Source of the DNA: Pyxidicoccus trucidator
GTDB lineage: Bacteria > Myxococcota > Myxococcia > Myxococcales > Myxococcaceae
Direction: 5' to 3'
Length of the DNA stretch: 64,000 bases
Assembly (NCBI RefSeq): GCF_010894435.1
Contig: NZ_JAAIXZ010000013.1
Coordinates: forward strand, 1-64,000
Of the stretch, positions 25,547 through 34,092 are shown in pieces. Both the position numbers and the translations under genes were made by a program. The notes beneath the pieces are model-generated. The model searched no databases. It had not been told where the DNA came from and saw only the letters and a list, made by a program, of their open reading frames with translations. Numbering within the stretch: the stretch's first letter is position 1; each line of letters starts with the position of its first letter.

Positions 25547-26413
25547 TCAGCCCTCGCCAGTGAGCGCCCGCTCGACGGTCTCCCAGGCGTCCAGGATTTC
25601 GCGGGTGCGGAGCTCGGCCAGCGCGTGGAACTCGGGCGCCAGGTGGGCCACCTTGTCCGGGTGGTACTGCGAGATGAGCGTCCGGAAGGCCCGGCGCGCC
25701 TCGTCCAGCGGCGTGTCCCGGGAGATGCCCAGCACCGTCCACGCGTCGCGCACCGCGGGCCGGGGGGGAGGAGGAGGCACGCGCGTGCCCCGGGGCGGAG
25801 TGGCTTCGTCGTCCGAGGAGGCCCACGGGCCGGTGTCGCGGGCGCCAGTGCTGCGCGTGCCAGAGTCTCGCGCTCCGGGGCGCCGGGCCCCTCCCTCCCA
25901 GGCGAACTCTTCCTCTTGTTGCGGGCCCATGCTGGCGGGCCGTCGAGGTGAGCGAGGCGCGGGCTCCGGGCGACGGCGGCCGGGGCGCCGCTCGGGGTCC
26001 GGAGGGGGCACACGCGGGGTGAGGCGGCTGAGCGCCTCCTGGAGGAACCAGAGGTCCTCGACCGGGGTGCCGTGCTTGCGCACCACCGCGCGCGGGCGGC
26101 CGTCCTCCAGCAGCAGGTAGCCCGTGGAGGCGGCGTAGGCGTCGTCCCGACTGGCCGGGTAGAGCCGGTCGCCCAGGTCTCCCAGGGGGTCCCTCCACAT
26201 GCCTTCCGTGGTGCCCTCGTCGGCCACCAGGACCTGGGACAGTACGTCCCCGTGGAGGCGCTCCAGCGTGGCGAAGGGCTCGCGCGCCCCGGGCAGGCGC
26301 ATGCCCGGCCCGTGCCGCACCCCCGTCACGAGCAGCAGCCCGCGCGTCCCGTCCACCCGGGCGAAGAGCGCCTCACGCACCTGCTTGTCGGAGAAGAAGA
26401 GGACGGACTGCAC
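25547..26413 (-). CDS. J-domain (DnaJ-like) fusion protein
   Basis: A 288-aa protein from a GTG start. The C-terminal 70 residues form a J domain (DAWTVLGISRDTPLDEARRAFRTLISQYHPDKVAHL) with an intact HPD motif, so it should engage an Hsp70. The N-terminal 130 residues look like a small alpha/beta domain with thioredoxin-like features (TGYLLLEDGRPRAVVRKHG) but no CxxC. A Pro/Gly/Arg/Asp-rich linker separates the two. No signal peptide. The N-terminal domain could be a client-recognition module. No dnaK is nearby. Confidence 0.78.
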   Translation of the reverse strand: MQSVLFFSDKQVREALFARVDGTRGLLLVTGVRHGPGMRLPGAREPFATLERLHGDVLSQVLVADEGTTEGMWRDPLGDLGDRLYPASRDDAYAASTGYLLLEDGRPRAVVRKHGTPVEDLWFLQEALSRLTPRVPPPDPERRPGRRRPEPAPRSPRRPASMGPQQEEEFAWEGGARRPGARDSGTRSTGARDTGPWASSDDEATPPRGTRVPPPPPRPAVRDAWTVLGISRDTPLDEARRAFRTLISQYHPDKVAHLAPEFHALAELRTREILDAWETVERALTGEG

Positions 26414-26531
26414 GGTGGCACACAGCCTACCTTCTGGGCGTGGGGTCGCGACCGATACCCGACGCTGGAGTCCCCTTTCGTTGACTCCCGCTCGACGGTG
26501 GCGCGGCCTTGCGGAAGAGTCGATACCGCTT

Positions 26532-29156
26532 ATGCGCTGCTGCCACCGTCACGCGTCCGAGTCTGCTCCGTCCGACCTCCACCCCTTCTCCCTCCCCGGC
26601 GCCACCGAGCACTACGCCGCAGAGCGGCCCGTCCGAGCCGAGCACGTCCGCATCGAGCTGGACCTGGACTTCGACCAGCGGCGCATCTCCGGCGTCTGCA
26701 CCACCCGCGTCTCCGCCGTCCGCGCCATCTCCACCGTCACCTTCGACGCGGTGGACCTCGACGTCTCGCGCGTCCTCGTCGACGGGCACACCGCGCGCTT
26801 CTCCAACTCCGGCGCCCATGTCCGCGTCGAGCTGCCCGCGTCACTCGACGCCGGCCACGCGTGCGAGGTGGCCATCCACTACGCGGGCCGCCCCCGCCGG
26901 GGCCTCCACTTCTGGGGGCCCGACGCCGGCTACCCGGACCGCCCCCGCCAGGCGTGGACACAGGGACAGGACATCGACGCGCGCGCGTGGTTCCCCAGCC
27001 TGGACACCCCCGCCCAGAAGGCCACCTCCGAGGTCATCGCCTCCTTCCCCGCGGAGATGACCGCCCTCTCCAACGGCGTCCTCGTGAGCGACCACACCGA
27101 CGGCGCCCGCCGCACCCAGCACTACCGCATGGAGCAGCCCGTCTCGCCCTACCTCGTCACCCTCGCCGTGGGCGAGTTCGAGGAGGCCACCGACTCCGCC
27201 GGCAACGTGCCCCTGCGCTACCTCTTCCCCAAGGGCCGCCGCGAGGACGCCCTGCGCTGCGTGCGCCGCACCCCGAGCATGGTGCAGGCCTTCCAGCACC
27301 TCACCGGCGAGCCCTTCCCGTGGAGCGGCTACGCCCAGGTCTTCCTCACCGAGTTCATCCTCGGCGGCATGGAGAACACCACCGCCACCAGCCTCACCGA
27401 CTCCGTCCTCCACGACGCCCGCGCCCGGCCCGACTACAACGCCGAGCCCCTCATCTCCCACGAGCTGGCGCACCAGTGGTTCGGCGACCTGCTCACCTGC
27501 CGCGACTGGCCCCACGGCTGGCTCAACGAGGGCTTCGCCACCTGGTGCGAGGTCTTCTGGAAGGAGCACGCCGACGGGCAGGACGAGGCGGACCAGCACC
27601 GCGGCACGCAGCTCGAGGGCTACCTGGGCGAGGTGCGCGAGCGCTACGCCCGCCCCATCGTCGCGCGCCGCTTCCATGCGCCCATGGACGTGTTCGACCG
27701 GCACCTTTATGAAAAAGGAGGCCTCGTCCTCCACGAGCTGCGCCGCCGCCTGGGGGACGCGCTCTTCCTGCGTGCCCTGCGCCACTACGTCGCCCGCCAC
27801 CGCCACGGCGCCGTGGAGACGGTGGACCTGGTCCGCGCCTTCGAGGAGGCCACCGGCCACAACCTGGACGGCTTCTTCGACCAGTACGTCTTCGCCCCCG
27901 GCCACCCGGAGCTGAAGGTGGAGGTCCGCTACGAGGCCGAGGACGCCCGCCTGCGCCTCAAGGTCCGCCAGACGCAGCGCACCGACGCCGGCACGCCCGT
28001 CTTCCGCCTGCCCCTGGACGTGTGCGTCACCGCCGACGGCCGCGACACGCTCCACCGGCTGGAGGTGACGGACGCGGAGCACTCGTTCCTGCTGCCCTGC
28101 GCCGCCGCGCCGTCGCAGGTGCGTGTGGACCCGCGCCGCGACGTGCTCGGCACGCTGGACGTGGACAAGGCCGCCGGCCTCTGGCTGGAGGAGCTGCGCG
28201 CCGCGCCGGAGTCCCGCGCCCGCACCGAGGCCGCCGTCGCCCTGGGAAGGCACGGGGGCTACCGCTCCGTGCAAGCCCTGGGCACCGCGCTGGAGGACAC
28301 GCGCCTCTTCTGGGGCACCCGCGCCGCGTGCGCGAAGTCGCTGGGCCGACTGCGCACTCCCGAGTCCCGCGCGCGGCTGCTGGCCGCGCTGTCCACCGAG
28401 CACCCCCGCGTGCGCCGCGCCGTGGTGGCCGCGCTGGGCGAGTTCCGCAGGGACTCGGAGGTGACGGCCCGCCTGCGCGCCCTGGTGGAAGGGGGCGACG
28501 ACAGCTACTTCGTGGAGGCCGAGGCCGCGCGCAGCTACGGCAAGGTGCGTGCTCCGGACGCGGTGGCCGTGCTGGAGGCCGTCTCCACCCGGCCCTCCTT
28601 CCAGGACGTCATCGCCGTGGGCGCGGTGGACGGGCTCGCCGAGTCGCAGGACCCGGCCGCCTTCCCACTCGTCGCGGCGCGCACCGCGTACGGGCAGCCC
28701 CGCTTCCTCCGCCGCGCCGCCACCACCGCCGTGGCGAAGCTGGCCGAGGTCGCCGGCCGCAAGCGCGAGGCGGTGGACCTGCTGTCGGAGCTGCTGAGAG
28801 ATCCGCTGTTCCGGGTGCAGATGAGCGTCTTCGAGGCGGGGCGCGCGCTGGGCGACCGGCGGCTCATCCCCGCGCTGGAGGGGACGCCGCTCGAGGACCC
28901 GCGCGCACGCCGCGCCGCCCGCGAGACGGTGCGGGCCCTGCGCGAGGGCGAGCCGCAGGCCCGCGAGGTGGCCGCGCTGCGCGAGGAGCTGGACCGGCTC
29001 AAGGAGGAGACGCGCGCGATGCGGGAGCGGCTGGAGGGGCTCTCGCTGAAGCGCCAGGAGCCGCCGACGCCGCGAGGTGGTGGCTCGAAGCCTTCTCGCG
29101 CGAAGGGCACGGCCCGCGCGAAGCCCGCCGCGAAGAAGCAGCCGAAGCGGAGGTAA
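26532..29156 (+). CDS. M1 family aminopeptidase with HEAT-like repeats
   Basis: An 874-aa zinc aminopeptidase. GGMENTTATS is the substrate-binding motif; HELAHQW (His310, Glu311, His314) with Glu333 in LNEGF gives HEXXH-x18-E. After the catalytic and bundle domains, residues about 550-800 form HEAT-like repeats (ARTEAAVALGRHGGYRSVQALGTAL and similar). The protein ends in a coiled coil and a Lys/Ala/Arg-rich tail. M1 enzymes remove N-terminal residues from peptides. No signal peptide is seen. ATG 26532 follows GGAAGAG; upstream in-frame codons read through non-conserved sequence. Confidence 0.9.
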   Translation: MRCCHRHASESAPSDLHPFSLPGATEHYAAERPVRAEHVRIELDLDFDQRRISGVCTTRVSAVRAISTVTFDAVDLDVSRVLVDGHTARFSNSGAHVRVELPASLDAGHACEVAIHYAGRPRRGLHFWGPDAGYPDRPRQAWTQGQDIDARAWFPSLDTPAQKATSEVIASFPAEMTALSNGVLVSDHTDGARRTQHYRMEQPVSPYLVTLAVGEFEEATDSAGNVPLRYLFPKGRREDALRCVRRTPSMVQAFQHLTGEPFPWSGYAQVFLTEFILGGMENTTATSLTDSVLHDARARPDYNAEPLISHELAHQWFGDLLTCRDWPHGWLNEGFATWCEVFWKEHADGQDEADQHRGTQLEGYLGEVRERYARPIVARRFHAPMDVFDRHLYEKGGLVLHELRRRLGDALFLRALRHYVARHRHGAVETVDLVRAFEEATGHNLDGFFDQYVFAPGHPELKVEVRYEAEDARLRLKVRQTQRTDAGTPVFRLPLDVCVTADGRDTLHRLEVTDAEHSFLLPCAAAPSQVRVDPRRDVLGTLDVDKAAGLWLEELRAAPESRARTEAAVALGRHGGYRSVQALGTALEDTRLFWGTRAACAKSLGRLRTPESRARLLAALSTEHPRVRRAVVAALGEFRRDSEVTARLRALVEGGDDSYFVEAEAARSYGKVRAPDAVAVLEAVSTRPSFQDVIAVGAVDGLAESQDPAAFPLVAARTAYGQPRFLRRAATTAVAKLAEVAGRKREAVDLLSELLRDPLFRVQMSVFEAGRALGDRRLIPALEGTPLEDPRARRAARETVRALREGEPQAREVAALREELDRLKEETRAMRERLEGLSLKRQEPPTPRGGGSKPSRAKGTARAKPAAKKQPKRR

Positions 29157-29243
29157 CGCCTCGACAGTCCGACACGGACGCGTTGAACCCGTGAAGCCCG
29201 TACCGGGGTAGCGCCCGCTCTCCCGCCCGGCTCGCGGACGTAC

Positions 29244-29283
29244 CGGACCCCCGCCTCCGGTGTGTGTCGGGAGGCGCGGTCCG
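29244..29283. terminator. Hairpin downstream of M1 aminopeptidase
   Basis: CGGACC-CC-CGCCTCC (29244-29258) pairs with GGAGGCG-C-GGTCCG (29270-29283): 7 bp plus 6 bp with a small internal loop and an 11-nt apical loop. No U-tract. It could end the M1 transcript or sit in the leader of the histidine kinase. Confidence 0.4.
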
Positions 29284-29397
29284 CGCTCCGGATGGCTACC
29301 TGTATGGAAAGGGGACGCGCCCTCCGCGTTTCGCGTTGCGGGCCCCCATGTCCCAGCACGCCGGCCAGCTTGGGGCCGAGCGGGCCCAGGGGAGCAC

Positions 29398-31341
29398 ATG
29401 GCCGGAGCCACAGACGAGCTCAGTGCGTGGCTGGACGCCGCCGTGGACCCATTCGTGGCCTGCGACGCCAATGAGCAGGTGCGCGTCATCAACAGCGCCG
29501 CCGAGCGTCTGCTTGGCTGGAAGCGCGCGGAGCTGCTGGGCCAGCCCGTCTCCCGCCTCTTCCCCCAGCGCCTGCACGAGTACGCAGGCAGGAGCCTGCT
29601 GCGCTACCTGCTGTCCCGCCGCGACTCGCTCGGAGGACGCGCCACCCGCGTGCTCGCGCGGCGCAAGGACGGAGTGGAAATCCTGGTGGAGCTCACCGTG
29701 GGCGCCAGCAGACAGGGCGCCGACGAGCGCATCGTCATCAACTTCCGGCGCCTGCACGAGGTCATCGACACCGTCAGCGAGCCGGTGGAGCACCTGCTCC
29801 ACCCGCGGACGGACGCCGCCCCCGAGCACAGCGGCAACGGGGACTCGCTCTACCGCGTCGTGGTGGAGAACGCGCCGCTGGGCATCTTCCACTTCGACAC
29901 CACGCCCGTCATCACCGCCTGCAACGACTTGTTCGTGCGAATCATCGGCACGCCCAAGCGCATCCTCGTGGGCCTCAACCTGTTCTCCATCCGCGACGAG
30001 CACATCATGCGGTGCGTGCGCGAGACGCTCGCCGGGCAAGGCTCCGACTACGAGGGCGAGTACCGCTCCGTCACCTCCGGGAAGGCCACCCCCGTCCACG
30101 TGCGCTTCGCCGCCTGCTACGACGAGCAGGGCCGCGTGGAGGGCGGCGTGGGCATCGTCGAGGACATCACCGAGCGGCGCCGCACCGAGCACGAGCGCGA
30201 CGAGAGCCTCGCCCAGCTCTCCACCCTCTTCCGCACCGCGCCCATCGGCCTGGGCTTCCTGGACACGGACCTGCGCTACGTGCGCGTCAATGACATGCTG
30301 GCCGACATCAACGGCAGCCCGCCCGAGGCCCACACCGGCCGCCACCCACGTGACGTGCTGGGCCCCCTCGGTGACTCGGTGGAGAGGCTCATGCGCCGCG
30401 TGTTGGAGACGGGCAAGTCCACGGAGAAGCGCTCGACCACCACCCAGGAGCTGGGGATGCCCGGGCCCATCCGCCACCTGGCCGGCAGCTTCTACCCGGT
30501 GCGCGCGGCGGACGACCGCGTGCTGGGGGTGGGGGTGCTGATTGAGGACATCACCGACAGCAAGCTCGCCGACGAGGAGCGAGGGCGCCTGTACCACGAG
30601 GCGCAGGAAGCCATCCGCGTGCGCGACGACTTCCTCTCCATCGCCTCGCACGAGCTGAAGACGCCCCTCACCCCGCTCAGCCTGCGGCTGGCCACGCTGG
30701 AGCGCCGGATGGAGCGCGGCGAGCACGTGGACCCGTCCACCCTGCGCCACGCCCGCCAGCACCTGCTGCGCATCACCGGCCTCATCAATGATTTGCTGGA
30801 CGCGTCGCGCATCGAGGCGGGGCGGCTCGCGCTGCACCCGGAGGCCACGCGGCTGGACAGCCTCGTGGAGCACGTCCTCCAGGCCATGGACGGCCACCGC
30901 GGCGCCCATGTCGTCCACTACGACAAGCCGGAGCAGCCCGTGCTGGTGCGGGCCGACCCGTACCGGCTGGAGCAGGTCATCGCCAACCTGGTGGAGAACG
31001 CCTTCAAGTACAGCCCCGACGGCGGCACCATCCGCGTGGAGCTGCGCTCGCGCGGCGAGCTGGCGGTGCTGTCGGTGACGGACCCGGGCATCGGCATACC
31101 CCCGGACCAGCAGAAGCTGCTGTTCGACCGCTACTTCCGCGCGCGCAACGTCTCCTCCCGCTCCTATGGCGGGCTGGGGCTCGGGCTCTACATCAGCCGG
31201 GACATCGTCGAGCGACACGGCGGCCGCATCTGGGTGGAGAGCGAGGTGGGCCGGGGCTCCACCTTCCACGTCGCCCTGCCCCTGCTGACGGGCGCCACCA
31301 CGCAGCCGCCTGTCGAGCAGCCGGACCGGCACGTCCACTGA
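29398..31341 (+). CDS. Cytoplasmic PAS-domain histidine kinase
   Basis: A 647-aa sensor kinase with no membrane segments. PAS-like domains at about residues 8-120, 150-260 and 270-390 are followed by HisKA (phospho-acceptor His418 in FLSIASHELKTPLTPL) and HATPase_c (N-box NLVENAFKYSPDGG, G1 DPGIGIP, G2 GGLGLGLYIS). No receiver domain and no response-regulator gene is adjacent, so it is an orphan kinase as is common in myxobacteria. The ATG at 29398 follows GGAG. Confidence 0.93.
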   Translation: MAGATDELSAWLDAAVDPFVACDANEQVRVINSAAERLLGWKRAELLGQPVSRLFPQRLHEYAGRSLLRYLLSRRDSLGGRATRVLARRKDGVEILVELTVGASRQGADERIVINFRRLHEVIDTVSEPVEHLLHPRTDAAPEHSGNGDSLYRVVVENAPLGIFHFDTTPVITACNDLFVRIIGTPKRILVGLNLFSIRDEHIMRCVRETLAGQGSDYEGEYRSVTSGKATPVHVRFAACYDEQGRVEGGVGIVEDITERRRTEHERDESLAQLSTLFRTAPIGLGFLDTDLRYVRVNDMLADINGSPPEAHTGRHPRDVLGPLGDSVERLMRRVLETGKSTEKRSTTTQELGMPGPIRHLAGSFYPVRAADDRVLGVGVLIEDITDSKLADEERGRLYHEAQEAIRVRDDFLSIASHELKTPLTPLSLRLATLERRMERGEHVDPSTLRHARQHLLRITGLINDLLDASRIEAGRLALHPEATRLDSLVEHVLQAMDGHRGAHVVHYDKPEQPVLVRADPYRLEQVIANLVENAFKYSPDGGTIRVELRSRGELAVLSVTDPGIGIPPDQQKLLFDRYFRARNVSSRSYGGLGLGLYISRDIVERHGGRIWVESEVGRGSTFHVALPLLTGATTQPPVEQPDRHVH

Positions 31342-31439
31342 AGCCTCGTCACCTCGAGGTTCGCAAAAAGTACAGACCCCGCTGTCTTCCATCCGTCCAC
31401 AGGACAGGGGAAGCGCCCGGATTTGCACGCTCCCGGTGC

Positions 31440-31455
31440 TGGCATGGCGGCTGCT
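31440..31455 (+). promoter_or_regulatory. Candidate sigma-54 promoter
   Basis: TGGCATGGCGGCTGCT has the sigma-54 core GG-N10-GC (31441-31442 and 31453-31454) with TGGCAtG at -24 and cTGCT at -12. The predicted start would be about 30 bp upstream of the small gene at 31497. Sigma-54 promoters are common in Myxococcus, but a 16-bp match can occur by chance in GC-rich DNA. Confidence 0.35.
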
Positions 31456-31496
31456 TCGTCCCGGGGTGGGAGGATGGACCCACAAGGATGGAAACC

Positions 31497-31664
31497 ATGA
31501 CGACGGACACGCCCGCATTGACCCGTGACAATGAAGGTTGGCTCGTTCGCGTGAGGATGGGCGGACGCATCCAGGAGGTGCGCTGCACCACCGAGAGTCA
31601 GGCACGCTACTTCGCCGCGGTGCTGGCGATGAACCCGCCCAAGCCCTCGAAGCTGCGCCACTAG
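31497..31664 (+). CDS. Small protein, 55 aa
   Basis: An ATG-to-TAG frame of 56 codons preceded by AAGGATGG. The product starts MTTDTPALTRDNEGWLVRVRMGG, continues IQEVRCTTESQARYFAAVLAMNPP and ends KPSKLRH. The amphipathic pattern (strand WLVRVRMGG, strand, helix ESQARYFAAVLAM) looks like a small folded domain rather than random GC-rich sequence. It sits 9 bp upstream of the DUF3616 gene ATG. No family is recognised. Confidence 0.6.
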   Translation: MTTDTPALTRDNEGWLVRVRMGGRIQEVRCTTESQARYFAAVLAMNPPKPSKLRH

Positions 31665-31673
31665 ACTGCGCGC

Positions 31674-32783
31674 ATGGAACAGCCCCAGCTCCTTGGACGC
31701 CTGCTGCTGAAGTTCGACGATGATGCCGCCGCGGTGCCGGAGGACCTGTCCGCCGCCGCGCGCGCACCGGACGGCAGCGTGTGGGTGGCGTCCGATGAAC
31801 ACGGGGTGCTGCACCGGCTGAGCCCCGAGGAGCCTCGCATCTTCTCCCATCAGCAGCGCCATGACGTGGCGGGACTGCTGGGGGTGGCGGGCGGCGAGGA
31901 GATGGACATCGAGGCGCTGGACCTCCAGGGCGACCACCTGTGGCTCGTCGGCTCGCACAGCGCCGTGCGCAAGAAGCCCAAGGGCAAGGGCGCGCAGAAG
32001 GACCTGGCCCGGCTGGCCACCGTGGAGCACCAGCCCGCGCGCTTCATGCTGGCGCGCATGCCCCTGCCCGCGGTGGAGGGCAAGGACAAGGCCCCGAAGG
32101 ACGAGGGCGCGAAGAAGCGCGTCGCGAAGAAGGGCGCGGCGAAACTGGAGCCCTCGGGGAAGGGCAGCCCGCTGGTGGAGTTGCTGCGGCGCGACGAGCA
32201 CCTGGCGCCCTTCCTCGTGCCCGCGGGCCGGGGCGCTCCGCCCGGAGCCCTGGGCATTCCCAGCAAGGACAACGGCCTGGACATCGAGGGGCTCGCCGTC
32301 CACGGCGACCGCGTCTTCCTGGGGCTGCGCGGCCCGGTGCTGCGCGGCTGGGCGGTGATGCTGGAGCTGGAGGTGGAGGATGCCGGCAACGGCTTCCTCG
32401 AGCCGAAGCGCAGGAAGAAGGGCGGCGGGTACCGCAAGCACTTCCTCCAGTTGGACGGGCTGGGCATCCGCGAGCTGAGCCGGCACGGGAATGATTTGCT
32501 CATCCTCGCCGGGCCCACGCTGCCGCTGGACGGCACCATCCGCCTGTACCGGCTGCACAACGGACTGAGTCTCACCGAGGACTCCATCCATGAGCAGGCT
32601 CCCGGAGATTTGGAGCCGCTCTTCGACGTGCCCCGCTCGGAGAAGTCGGACCACGCCGAGGGCGTGGCCCTGTTCTCCTACTTCGAGAAGGACGACTCGG
32701 TCCTCATCGTCTACGACTCGCCCTCCAAGCAGCGCCGCTACGGGCCGTGCGGCGTGCTGGCGGACGTGTTCCGGCTGTTCTGA
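31674..32783 (+). CDS. DUF3616 domain protein
   Basis: A 369-aa protein that fits DUF3616, probably a beta-propeller: DLSAAARAPDGSVWVASDEH at the N-terminus, EMDIEALDLQGDHLWLVGSHS, GLDIEGLAVHGDRVFLGLRGPVLRGWA, and the closing SDHAEGVALFSYFEKDDSVLIVYDSP. A Lys-rich insertion (about residues 95-165) interrupts it. No signal peptide. Function is unknown. The last 45 bp around its stop are repeated at 33376-33420 as part of a tandem duplication. Confidence 0.8.
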   Translation: MEQPQLLGRLLLKFDDDAAAVPEDLSAAARAPDGSVWVASDEHGVLHRLSPEEPRIFSHQQRHDVAGLLGVAGGEEMDIEALDLQGDHLWLVGSHSAVRKKPKGKGAQKDLARLATVEHQPARFMLARMPLPAVEGKDKAPKDEGAKKRVAKKGAAKLEPSGKGSPLVELLRRDEHLAPFLVPAGRGAPPGALGIPSKDNGLDIEGLAVHGDRVFLGLRGPVLRGWAVMLELEVEDAGNGFLEPKRRKKGGGYRKHFLQLDGLGIRELSRHGNDLLILAGPTLPLDGTIRLYRLHNGLSLTEDSIHEQAPGDLEPLFDVPRSEKSDHAEGVALFSYFEKDDSVLIVYDSPSKQRRYGPCGVLADVFRLF

Positions 32784-32831
32784 AGGCGCGCGCTCAAGGC
32801 ACGCCGTCGGGGCACCTTTCCGTGAGACGTG

Positions 32832-33296
32832 TCAGACGCCGGGCCGGGGGATGAGCGGGCCGCCCACCTGGCCGCTGCTCAACGAGACGAAGTCCGTATC
32901 GGTGCCCGGGTCCTGCGCGATGACACGGAGGTCCTCGGCAATCCGCGCGTTCAGCAGGTCCAGGTCGCCGCGGCTCTTTTCGCCAGACACGTAGAACATC
33001 AGGCACTGCGAGCGCAGGTCGAAGCCGAACGCGAGGAAGGCATCCGCATCCGCCGGGTCGGTGACGACGAAGGTGTACGCGCTGAGCAGCTGGGACGTGG
33101 CCGGGTAGAGGGCGCCGCCCGGGGCCAGGCTGGCGATGGGAGTCGGCTCGGGGGACACCCCGGCCGGTGCGACGGAGAGGCCGCCAGCGCAGGGGGTGGA
33201 CATCAACCAGCGGCTGCCCTCGTCGATGGGGTCGAAGGCGAAGGCGGCGGTGGGCACGGCGAAGGCCAGCAGCAAGGCATGACGGATGGGCTTCAT
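32832..33296 (-). CDS. Secreted protein of unknown function (shortened paralogue)
   Basis: A 154-aa protein with a Sec signal (MKPIRHALLLAFAVPTAAFA) but no lipobox. It is a diverged tandem copy of the gene at 33418: both share YPT(S/G)(Q/A)...LRSAY-like, VTDPA...AFGFD, FYVSG and SGQVGGP(L/I)(I/L)P(R/Q)PGV. This copy stops right after PGV, lacking the last 20 residues of the paralogue, and lost the lipidation Cys. Function unknown. Confidence 0.72.
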   Translation of the reverse strand: MKPIRHALLLAFAVPTAAFAFDPIDEGSRWLMSTPCAGGLSVAPAGVSPEPTPIASLAPGGALYPATSQLLSAYTFVVTDPADADAFLAFGFDLRSQCLMFYVSGEKSRGDLDLLNARIAEDLRVIAQDPGTDTDFVSLSSGQVGGPLIPRPGV

Positions 33297-33375
33297 GGCG
33301 TGAGACCTCGGTTCAAGGGTGAGGTACTGACGCGACCGGCCCCGGGAAGCTGACCATGACGGCCTGACGGAGACC

Positions 33376-33420
33376 GCGTGCTGGCGGACGTGTTCCGGCT
33401 GTTCTGAAGGCCCGCGCTCA
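33376..33420 (+). repeat. Duplicated 3' end of the DUF3616 gene
   Basis: These 45 bp repeat 32752-32796 with a single difference and include the last nine codons and stop of the DUF3616 gene (VLADVFRLF then TGA). The offset is 624 bp. The fragment marks the join of a tandem duplication that also copied the neighbouring minus-strand gene and its promoter. The TCA in its end also serves as the stop of the gene at 33418. Confidence 0.9.
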
Positions 33421-33987
33421 CCGCATGTAGAGCTGCATCTGGTAGGTGTTGTTCCACGCCACCTTCCACGCGCCCTCGTGGACACCGGGCTGCGGGAGGA
33501 TGGGTCCCCCCACCTGGCCGCTCATGCCCCACGAGAAGCTGGAGTCGGTGCCGGTGTCCTGCTCCAGGTTGTCGAGGTCGGTGGCGAGCTTGATGAGCAG
33601 CAGGCGCAGCTCGCGCGCGTTCTGGCCGGATACATAGAACACCTGGCGCTGGGCCTTCACGTCGAACCCGAACGCCAGCCAGCTTCCCGACGGGCTGGCC
33701 GGGTCCGTCACGATGACGGTGTACGCGCTGCGCAGGCCGGCGCCCGTCGGATACAGCGGCGACGTGTCATAGGAGGACAAGGGCGTGGGGCGGCTGGTGG
33801 ACGAGCCCGGCGCGGCGGGGATGCTGCTGGGGCAGTAGTTGGGGATGGGGGGCGGCGGCGTGGTGGTGGCCGCCTGCGACTGCGCGTCCATCTCAGCCGA
33901 CTCCATCTGGGCCAGGTCCGGGTCGACGTTGCAGGCGGTGGCGGACAGGGCGAAGGCGGCAAGCAGCGAGAAACGGAGGGACTTCAT
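33418..33987 (-). CDS. Lipoprotein of unknown function
   Basis: A 189-aa predicted lipoprotein: MKSLRFSLLAAFALSATAC with lipidation at Cys19, followed by a Thr/Pro-rich linker. The mature domain (TPLSSYDTSPLYPTGAGLRSAYTVIVTDPA...) is shared with the gene at 32832, its diverged tandem copy. It has a 20-residue C-terminal extension with several Trp and Tyr (HEGAWKVAWNNTYQMQLYMR). The upstream sequences of the two paralogues are also related (GACCTCGGT...AAGGGTGA). Function unknown. Confidence 0.75.
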   Translation of the reverse strand: MKSLRFSLLAAFALSATACNVDPDLAQMESAEMDAQSQAATTTPPPPIPNYCPSSIPAAPGSSTSRPTPLSSYDTSPLYPTGAGLRSAYTVIVTDPASPSGSWLAFGFDVKAQRQVFYVSGQNARELRLLLIKLATDLDNLEQDTGTDSSFSWGMSGQVGGPILPQPGVHEGAWKVAWNNTYQMQLYMR

Positions 33988-34092
33988 GGTGTGGACCTCG
34001 GTGTGAAGGGTGACACGTGTGGCGTTGCCGGCGCTGGGGCGCCGGGTGGGTGAGGGAAACAGCGACTGGAAGTGAGGCGTGCCGCGGGCGGG

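Noticed and set aside
26410-26440. TGGCACACAGCCTACC as a sigma-54 promoter before the M1 gene
   Set aside because: No GC at the -12 position after GG-N10.
29296-31767. An 823-codon open frame on the minus strand opposite the PAS histidine kinase
   Set aside because: Long antisense frames are expected at about 70% GC. The plus strand encodes clear PAS, HisKA and HATPase motifs, while the antisense product is His/Val/Arg-rich with no domain.
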